A stretch of DNA of 64,000 nucleotides, taken from assembly GCA_022113835.1 (NCBI GenBank), contig JAILWY010000029.1, positions 630,001-694,000 of the forward strand, written 5' to 3'. Shown here in pieces: positions 55,811 through 64,000 of the stretch (positions are counted from its first letter, which is position 1; the number at the start of each line of letters is the position of its first letter). The notes under the pieces were generated by a model. That model made no database searches. It saw only the letters and a list, made by a program, of their open reading frames with translations, and was not told where the DNA came from. Made by a program: the position numbers and the translations under genes. The stretch is from Atopsyche davidsoni. Taxonomy: Eukaryota > Arthropoda > Insecta > Trichoptera > Hydrobiosidae.

Positions 55811-56189
55811 GTGGTCGAAAAAATCGCAACGTCTGGCCGCGGCAGTGATCCGGGTTTAAATGAATTGTGTCCTTTTTATATCTGCTGTAATTTTTGATTA
55901 GAATTAAACTGCCCACACGCGTATGTATTTTTGGTAAAAATAGTCAGTAAATTTATAAATATTTGTAAAAATATATTAGGGCCAGATCCGGCCCGCGAGC
56001 CGAGGGTTGCCCGCGGGCGCCCCTGAACGACGCTAACTCAACTATTCGTGGTTCCAGGCACTAATGACTCGCGCTGGGTAATTTACAACCGTTATTATCA
56101 ACTCACTCAAGCTCGGAGACTGAAATCTCCGACTAATATGGAACACTAGACTGTGTCGTCCACGGCCTGGTGGTGTGGAGATTGTGAAC

Positions 56190-56275
56190 CCTCGCTGTGA
56201 CTCAGACTCCAGTGGGTAGCGCATTGCTTATTAACCTCAAGGTCCCGGGTCCGAACCCGCGTCTTCTTGATATTT
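56190..56275 (+). repeat. tRNA-like SINE head
   Basis: CTCCAGTGGGTAGCGCATTG (A box), TTATTAACCTCAAGG (anticodon-arm region) and CCCGGGTCCGAACCCG, a well-paired T-arm (CGGG/CCCG) with B box GGTCCGAACCC. It is followed by CTTCTTGATATTTTTAGG. The best of the four tRNA-like copies, but the acceptor stem does not close. Confidence 0.55.
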
Positions 56276-56289
56276 TTAGGCAAACGCCG

Positions 56290-57280
56290 AAGCTTCGACT
56301 AGCTAGACACGAGAGCAGTTGCTTTAATTTGTTTTAGTTGCCGTTCCAATATAGGTTAGACTAAAATTACGGTGTTTTTCCTAATGGAGATATTAAAACA
56401 AAATTTACTCTAGCGAAGTGTGCTGAACATAGTGCTCGAGCTGTGCATCTCGTTGCTATATGGCGATAGAATAATATACATCTAGTTGTTTAAAAACAAC
56501 AGTGTAAAGTAATTATAAAACATAGGGCGCCAATCATTCATAACACAAAACAATGAATGTTAAGACGATCACGAGTCAGGTTGTCACATGTTAATATTTA
56601 TTCAATCGTTATATATTTGTTTTGAAATATGATGAATAATTACATACAATATCTACGTGTATATACAAAGCGTGCAGTTTATACAACAACAAAAAAACAT
56701 CTCATTGCGGACTTTAAACGCTTTTACTATTGTTACGAATAACTTTTTTTTAAACAGTCATTCATATTTATCTAATTTAACATTATTTTTAATGTTACTT
56801 TGTGCACAGCTCATATAAATTACTCGACGCCTAATTGGCATTTTAAAAAATAGTTAAAAAGCCACCTACACGCGCTTCAACACAGCCGACAACTGAACGG
56901 CAACCAGGTGATATTTTGCCTTGTTTCGGCAAAATTATTAAAAAGACGCCCAAAACAAGAGACACTGTCACTCTAATCGCCGGTTATGTCGCAGCGCGTG
57001 TAGGCCGCTTCGATCCCCCCTTCCGGATGCGGGTGCGCTATCTGCCCTCGTGTCATCGGGGCTATGTAAATGAATCAATTACTGGTGACCTAACCTAACC
57101 CAACCCTCTATTGCCGACCCGCGGGTTATCTCAACAATTCACTTTCAGGTTTTTTTCATGTAATTAATATTGTTTTTCTTGCTTATCTTTTAGTTAATTA
57201 TTAAACATGTCTGCTTCAAATGTGCATTGACACTGTATCATTGCTGTCTTTTTATTTATCTACAATATAAAAAAAGGACT
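56290..57280. other. Non-coding stretch
   Basis: Contains CTACACGCGCTTCAACACAG/CCGACAACTG near 56870, a diverged version of a motif at 8480 and 13130, and CTAACCTAACCC near 57090. No gene. Confidence 0.45.
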
Positions 57281-57285
57281 ACCGA

Positions 57286-57343
57286 CGTCATTCTCTGAGA
57301 TATTAATAGCTATCTCGCCCTTTATGAGAGTTAGAGAATGACG
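57286..57343. repeat. Small inverted repeat
   Basis: GACGTCATTCTCT and AGAGAATGACGTC, 13-bp perfect arms separated by about 30 bp, with a secondary CTATCTCGCCC/GGGCGAAAGAG pairing nearby. Confidence 0.7.
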
Positions 57344-57671
57344 TCTATAGGGCGAAAGAGCTTTCACGATGTTTAGTGACAGAGTGACTTATGACATTTA
57401 GTTAACATTGAATGTAATTTTAAAAATGAAATAGTTTACTGCCATCCCCTTGTGGCCGACCGCGTGTACAGGGTGATTCACACAAGTTAAATAGTTTTTT
57501 AAATAATTAAATTTTAAAGAATATCAAGAATCTCTTCACATAATCTTTCGTTTTCTGGCGATGGCGTGAGCTGCTCACTGTCATTAACTGATCTAATTCT
57601 CTTCAGCCAACAGGGACAACCGCTAGACGTCCCCGGTCTCCCAGGCTGTTGCTCGTGTTTGTGAGAGTGAA

Positions 57672-57692
57672 TTGACGATCCCCCGGTTAGGT
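57672..57692. repeat. Interstitial telomere-like (TTAGG)n
   Basis: GGTTAGGTTAGGTTAGGTTA, four units of the insect telomere repeat. Confidence 0.85.
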
Positions 57693-57950
57693 TAGGTTAG
57701 GTTAAGCAGTCCGGCGGCTCGCAGCTCCCCCATTTGTGGAGGTGTCCATGGTAATTACCGTCCCGACAACTCCATACTTAATTTTTCCATGCTGGTGACA
57801 CGAAGCGTGCGCCAGGGTTGTCGCAAAATTTTACGTTTTATTTACAATTTAACATTTTATATATTTTTCACATTTACACAAAGCCTCTGTGATTTTTCGC
57901 GAGCATCTATAAAATTATTTCATGGTCTAATAACGTTTTATTTTTTGCAG

Positions 57951-58005
57951 GTGAGTGTCATTTCAATGCACATATCTTCGGCCAGCTTCAATGTTCATTC
58001 TACTG
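57951..58005 (+). other. Candidate recursive-splice site with short exon
   Basis: TTTTATTTTTTGCAG is immediately followed by GTGAGTGTC, so a 3' and a 5' splice site abut. 55 bp further on, TCTACTG|GTAAGG is a second donor. The 55-bp interval is open in one frame (VSVISMHISSASFNVHSTG). This arrangement matches a ratchet point with its associated short exon, or simply a small cassette exon. It implies a long plus-strand intron here. Confidence 0.3.
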
Positions 58006-58309
58006 GTAAGGCATATTCGATTATATTTTAATAAAACAGAGAAGACGTTTCATTTGAAACTGCACGATCCGAGAGGCGGCCCTGTCGCCGCGCATGCCTG
58101 CGAGCCATAACCGCTTGACGTAATAATAACAATTCTACAACTGTTCTAATGTCCAGTGCGCCCGCACCGCCGGGCTTGCTCACTGGGTCCAAAGCTGGCC
58201 GTGGACCGGAGCCGGCCCTGGAGCTGGTCCAGGAGCCCCGCAGCTAGCTGGCAACGTGCTCACGAAATGTCCTTGCTGTGAATGTACAAGAAGTCCGATA
58301 TACCATTAT

Positions 58310-58415
58310 ATTTTTGAGTTCGTTTTTATTTGTGACCGGTTTCGCCATCCTTTCACGTTGCCATTATCAAACAGAGTTGATAATGCCAGTACTCTCTGTC
58401 AAAAATATTGAATTC
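58310..58415. mobile_element. Foldback family B, truncated copy
   Basis: TTTTTATTTGTGACCGGTTT, CGCCATCCTTTCACGTTGCC, ATTATCAAACAGAGTTGATA and TACTCTCTGTCAAAAATATT. Confidence 0.7.
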
Positions 58416-58429
58416 CGATATATCACCCA

Positions 58430-61400
58430 ATAAGAATACAAAGATTGTATGAATTCTGTGTCTGAGATATCGAATTGGCTGGCTAATCAAAACTTGATTT
58501 ATACTGAAAACATTGTGCTAGTAAATTTATATATATTTTTTAATAAATTTATATATGTTTTTTAATAAATTCGCTATTTTCACCTTCGCAGGTATATTTT
58601 GTATAATTTTTTTAGGTTATCGATTCAAAAGAAGCGTAAGTTCAAATCCCCAATTATTCTAATCGTTTAATGTGTATATATAAATATACATGTATATATT
58701 TTTTATCATTGAGTATAATAATATACATGCATCTTATACCGTATGGATAACTAATTTTTTTATCAAATGAATTCGATATTAAAAATTGAGTAATTTTCAC
58801 TGATATACGAAAGAACTGAATGGTGATTTATTTGAGACAATTTTTTCAGAAACGCTAATGAGGAAAAAAAAATTTATATGCGTAACGGTCATTGAACTAA
58901 TAATGATTTAAATTGTAAATTATAGGTTTAAGAAAATATGTATTCAGTCAATACTATTTTTATATTTCGCACTAACATACTTTTTTTTTTCAACAAATGC
59001 GTGCTTACATCCTGATGACGAATGTTATTTTGCAAGAAATTATAAAATACAATAATGTCACCGGCGATTTGCCTGTCTATGTACAGCTTTAGCTAATCTC
59101 CGTTGATACTTTGGCACTATACAGGTGCTCTGCGCACAGCACACGGCGTCATTAATAACCGGCCGCGTATTATTATTGCGAGGTCTAATTTTTTCTACAC
59201 TCTAATCGGGAATTAATACACCGGCTCTGTAATATACAGCGTGTTATTTATGGCAATCATACCGGCGCTTTCAAACTGCTGTAATTTATTGTAATGCCGG
59301 GGCTTTCTGGGTACGAGCTCTAAACTGAATTGGCGAGAAGGTGTAATGAAATCGCTGTTTGTAGGACCTTTTAGGCGTGGTAGATTTTTTAAATATTGAT
59401 AGGTCAAAAAAATAAATTGTGACATATTTTAATAGACATACGGTGTTTTTAACCGTTTTACATATTTTAAATAAAATGTCTGATTATTTAATTATATTTT
59501 CATATACTACAAACAGTAGTACAAAATAAAAATACTGACCGTTATTGGCGATCTAGTCTTTAAACTCGACGACTCATTTGTATTAAAAAATATTTTTATT
59601 TATTGCTTTTTTAAATAATAAGTTAACAATGTATAATAACAAACCAAAAATTCCTCCGATGATGAAGATTTGCTAGCCATTAGTTGTTCTTTCACACCTT
59701 GCGGGTTTTTTTTTTGTGTGATTGCGCTCACTTGATTTTCCCCTGCTGTTGTAGTCAATCCACTGATATCTAGGCTTTTTAGAACAACCAACACCACATA
59801 TACTGAAGATTTTTATTTAACGGGAGGTTCCGATTCTGTTCATTTAGGTTTCTCGTCTGAGTACCGGTTAATTTTCTTTTAAAATAAAATAATCCTGTAA
59901 TAATTATTCTGCTTTGAGTATTTCTGTTTTTTTATCTATCTTCTAAAACGCTATCTCAAAGCCGTCACGTTTTGTATTAGTTTTCACTAAATTTTGTGGT
60001 TTGTTGGTCAGCGCCGATAAAGTAGAAATCTGTATTTTCAAAGAGATTTTTCAAGCCGAGGAGATTCTTAGCACACGTCACCGATGCTATATATATATAT
60101 ATCTCAAAGGCTTGTGCGCGTTTCAATGATAGAATAAACCGTAATAAATCATTAATTCAAAAACAAATATGAATACGTGTAGCCTGAGTCATCAGTATAT
60201 ACATAGTAATTAATCAAACATCGTGATGTTGAAAAATAATACAAAAAACAATTAAAAAATTCTGTTCTGAGGGGTGTTCGGCAGTACACAGGTACTTCAC
60301 GCAGGGAATACGCATGGGCATCGGGAACTTTTAAGGCGGGCGTATACAGTGTGACTCGTGTAACATCAATCAATCAAAAGGCCCCATTCAATGGACCACA
60401 AAAGAAACGTATTAACGTCCTGTATATAGCGCGTGCGGCGCCTTCGCGATTCGAGAATATACCGCCGGAATGAAAAATACATTTGGATTTGTGTCAAATA
60501 TTTTTTTTTTGGGATTGGTTGAATTTTCCAGTCAATGCTGTATACGAAGTGGATTTTGAAGTAGGGGCTTCGCACCATTGCAGGATTATTCTCATTGGAA
60601 ATAGAAATGTGATTTTTTTTTATAACATAAATGCACAGTGAAATTTTCCATCGAAAATGTCCAAAATGTGGCCGATACACCAAGCCTGAAATATTTAAAA
60701 GCTGTAGTCCAAATCTTTCCGGAGTCACCGTGGGCTTTGCGAGACACGCTGTATATATTACAATGTAATCTTTAAATTTCCCCGGCAGCGGAGCAAACTG
60801 TACATCAAGCGTAGACAATATCAAACCGGGATTTTAAAAAAAAAGTATATTTATTGCCCCCCGCCCCACCCCCGCGCGCTTTTGTTTTTATTTATTTTTA
60901 AGCCATTAAACTCGGAGCAACACAATCGGCAAGGAAGCGAACATTTTTCTAACTTACATTAAAAACTTTTCTCTGGCGATTTCGGTTTTGAACTTTACGA
61001 GTGTATGGAAAACGAGCTTTCCATTATACAGGTGGAATAAATTCAGCTTAATTATTGTACGCCGTGCTCTGTGCTGATGGAATTTTGCTATAGATTTTGG
61101 CGGCTCGTGTTGTTAGGTGTATATGTAAATGTTTTATTGAAAAAGAGATGCCGACATGGCCAGTAGAGAAACGTCCTCGGTGACCGTTCAAGACCAGCAG
61201 GCGCTATACGAGATCCTCGTTTTGAAAAACTGCAACACACATGTTTACTTTGCTCCGACTTCGGTCAGGCTCGTAGTCTAACAGCTCCTCGCGGGGCTTC
61301 CCTTCCATCGTCTCGCACTCTCCCTGCCTCCTCCTCCTCCTCCTCTCCCACTCCGTTATCAGATGAACAAAGAATGTCGCCCGCGCCGCCGTTCGACTGT

Positions 61401-61860
61401 GATGTGAGATTAAAAAAGTTGCTTTTTAATAAAGGTCGCGCCCGCGAGCATTGTCTCTCCGGTTCCGACGTCTGACCTTTCGGAAACGCTAAGTGCTATT
61501 TGTTTGTACCTGAGCACCGCCTGGAGTGTGAGGCCTGACAGAAGTGCTCGTGACGTCATCATCAGCGCGAGGATAGATGGCAGCCTCCACACGCGAAGCG
61601 TCTGATCAAGAGCCATACTCGACAACAAGGAGACATTAATTATTTTAGAATAGTATATTGCATTAGTTTATATATAGTTTAGTTATCGGGGTCATGACAA
61701 CAGCGGCGATGTCCCTTGTGACTCGCATGACCTGTGTTTATCTAATTATCAATGTGGCACAAACCTATGCGCGGCCACTCACCGCCGACCAGTACAGGAT
61801 CTATTCCAACTATTCACTCCAGTCCGCTGCCACTGGGGGCAATTACCAACATATCTAATC
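58430..61860. other. Non-repetitive non-coding region
   Basis: Several blocks with few low-complexity runs (59080-59400, 60950-61110, 61400-61640). Short CAGCGTGT/TATACAG words near 59235, 60420 and 60750 look like small mariner-type ends. The 152-codon minus frame at 60366-60824 lies between such ends and is probably TE-derived. A minus frame at 61410-61628 overlaps a TGACGTCA at 61551 but matches no family I know. Confidence 0.35.
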
Positions 61861-61876
61861 CGTACTAATCATATTT

Positions 61877-61912
61877 ACGTCATATATATATATATATATA
61901 TATAATATATTT
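61877..61912. repeat. (AT)n microsatellite
   Basis: About 14 AT units, followed by two TTTAATATA words. Confidence 0.9.
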
Positions 61913-61929
61913 AATATATTTAATACATG

Positions 61930-63185
61930 TTCAATAAATTAAAATGAAAGTAGATTTGTTTAAATAGAGAAGTCCAAACAGTAAATGTAACAAGTTGGAG
62001 AATAGCTAAAAATACAAATATCAATAAAATAAGGTAGAAAAAATGTGATTATGTCATAAAGGAGGAACGATAATGGTAGTTTAAGGGTGAATTCTTTATA
62101 TATAGATCGCGGGAAATGTGTATATTATGGTAATTGAATGGTGTGTCTGACATGTTCTTGAAATTGAGGCATGGGTGAAGTAGTTAATTTTTTTTTTATT
62201 AAATGGAATATTCTAAAACAGCAATAAACAATCTCCCATTAATGTGGAGTGTATAATTATTAGTTTTTATAAAAATGTGAATTACTTACTTTCTTGCAAT
62301 TTCGCTAATAAATTCTACTATTTTGAAGTATCGTATTTGCGTGTACAGTTACAAATTGTATAAAATAATACGTCTTTCCGAATTTTTTCACGCATTAATG
62401 GGTTGAACGTAGTTTCTGTGACAATAGAAAATAGTCGGCCGTGGCACGACACTCCTCTTAATTATCCTAAAAAAATATATGTTATTAATACGTCGACAAA
62501 ACCGTAATTATTTCTCTAGGCCGTTATTTTCTACCCTTTTCTATTTCGTTGTTATTTATTATTTAATTAATTTGGCGCGCTGCTCCGGCCCTGCGCACAG
62601 TCGCCAGCGACTGATTACTAAAATATCATTAGTAGTGACTACTCATTGGTCGTTAGTGCGACCATCGCCCCTCCCGCGAGCTCGTGATTTTCGAATTGGA
62701 TATTGTTGCCTTTGACGTGGCCAAGAAGGATAACTGGGTAGGACAACACACAAATCCAACCAGGTATGTCCAGGTCCTTACTGACTCTGTTTGAAGACAG
62801 TGGTCGCCATCATTAGGGTAGAATATAAGATTTGTGATTTATGAGATCGGTTTGGCGTATTGTGTCGAATTGTTGGAGACATCCCCAGGTCCACACACGC
62901 GTAGTCCCACCTGTGTAAACATCAGCTGTTGCACGTCACTCTGACAGGTGTCGGCACAGGTAATAAATGTTGCCGTGGGGTCGTGTCGCTCTCCTCACGC
63001 CGGAGCGGGCAGCGACACTTTTTCTTATTTACTTTAATTATATCCTAGAATTCGCGGCTGTCACTCTGGCCATTTGTCATATCAACCCCGCCGAGTGTGG
63101 CGTTGCACGAGCTCGACCAGACGTAGCTCAAAAACAATACACGATCTAAGTCTAGCTACAATAGCTCCAAACGTCGAGCCACACT
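61930..63185. other. Non-coding stretch
   Basis: No feature recognised. Confidence 0.45.
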
Positions 63186-63188
63186 CTC

Positions 63189-63222
63189 GACGCCGCCGCT
63201 GCCAACCGCGTGGCTCTCGATC
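63189..63222. repeat. Dispersed GC-rich motif, fourth copy
   Basis: GCCGCCGCTGCCAACCGCGT then GGCTCTCGATCC; compare 12210, 13260 and 13388. Confidence 0.6.
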
Positions 63223-63224
63223 CA

Positions 63225-64000
63225 CACCATACTTGCGAAACGCGCAACCGGGTCGAGGGCAATTCATATTTATATCCATTTAATATGAGTCGATAAAACA
63301 CCGTGTTTTAGTTAATCGCCGTTCTATTATAAAACCCGAGGTAATAGCAGATACATGTTTTTTTTTCCAATCGTTAAATTGATAATGTATTTCTGTTTAA
63401 TATTTGATCGTGTTTTAACTTATGACTTATTGATTCATGTTTATAAAAAAAAAAAAAACCCATAATGATTAAATATAAAGTGGGTTTTTTTTAACACGGT
63501 ACACATTAACACCGAGTTGTCCTTGGCTTATGTGTATCAATTAAATATAATAATTAACGCAGTCTATTCTATATATATATAGTCCGTTCTATATATATAT
63601 ATATATTTATATATTTTAGTAGATAAGACTAACAATTTTCATGTTCGTATTATACTACGAGTTTCGATGAAAAATAGTTTTAGTTATACCATCGTTAGAC
63701 CATCTTCTGCGATTTCTTTATCCCTATATATCAGTTCTCTCAAACGAACTTAAAATTGCAAACCGCTCGCTTGATCGACTCGCTAAGTATAGCAGTCCAC
63801 TCTGTATATCGTCGTCCATCACTATGATGTTTACAAACAAAATTGCAAAAGCGACACTCCATATTCGACCTCAAAATGACAGACAGTAAATAAGATATGA
63901 AGTCGGTCATTAAGTTTCACACCGCGCAAACTTTTAAAAATCCTGTTTTAAAATATTGAATATGGTCCGATATTTAATTTTGCTTGTCTCTAAAGTAGGC
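63225..64000. other. AT-rich end of window
   Basis: Short AT tracts at 63570-63615; no gene recognised. Confidence 0.5.

Noticed and set aside
60366..60824. 152-codon frame on the minus strand
   Set aside because: Lies between short TATACAG-type words typical of mariner-class ends and has no known domain; more likely TE-derived than a host gene.
1..64000. CRISPR arrays, operons, ribosome binding sites, phage or plasmid features
   Set aside because: The window is eukaryotic (spliced genes, polyadenylation signals, eukaryotic transposons); the tandem arrays lack the short-repeat/unique-spacer pattern of CRISPR.

Overview
This is a eukaryotic, almost certainly insect, nuclear window. It is AT-rich, most of it is non-coding, and the two genes I can identify are spliced genes of clearly arthropod type. 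The TGF-beta gene is of the myoglianin (GDF8/11-like) class. The ion-channel gene is a histamine-gated chloride channel subunit of the HisCl1 class, which is arthropod-specific. Short interstitial CCTAA/TTAGG tracts, the insect telomere motif, and several mariner, hAT and pogo-like DNA transposon remnants fit an insect with a TE-rich genome. I cannot name the order or species from sequence alone.

Layout. 1-5.1 kb: repeats, two GC-rich spots (one with a perfect TGACGTCA site) and a candidate 5' exon ending at a GTAAGT donor. 5.2-28 kb: a dense TE and tandem-repeat field holding nested mariner, hAT, pogo-like and foldback elements and six separate tandem arrays. Parts of it may be upstream intron of the myoglianin gene. 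28.0-29.3 kb: the last three coding exons of a myoglianin-like gene (+), covering the C-terminal propeptide, a furin site and the complete 9-cysteine growth factor domain. The N-terminal propeptide exons were not found. 29.3-37.8 kb: intergenic, with a 1.5-kb minisatellite of 9-bp units that keeps both strands open for about 380 codons. 37.8-41.6 kb: a complete eight-exon HisCl1-like gene (-), reconstructed to 417 residues with every splice phase consistent and one GC-AG intron. The two genes are convergent. 41.6-64 kb: no protein-coding gene recognised. It holds hAT elements (one with a mariner nested in it), tRNA-like SINE heads, GC-rich promoter-like DNA near 46.1-46.6 kb, long non-repetitive stretches, and an abutted acceptor/donor near 57.95 kb that looks like a recursive-splicing site. 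The last point suggests a long + strand intron.

How the genes relate. Both products act in neuromuscular and neural biology: a secreted activin-class ligand, and a histamine receptor channel used in visual and other histaminergic synapses. Nothing in the sequence indicates co-regulation; they are simply tail-to-tail neighbours. Most of the interest lies in transposon archaeology (nested insertions with readable target-site duplications), graded tandem arrays, the GC-AG intron and the candidate ratchet splice site. I found no clear sign of a wholly new biological system.
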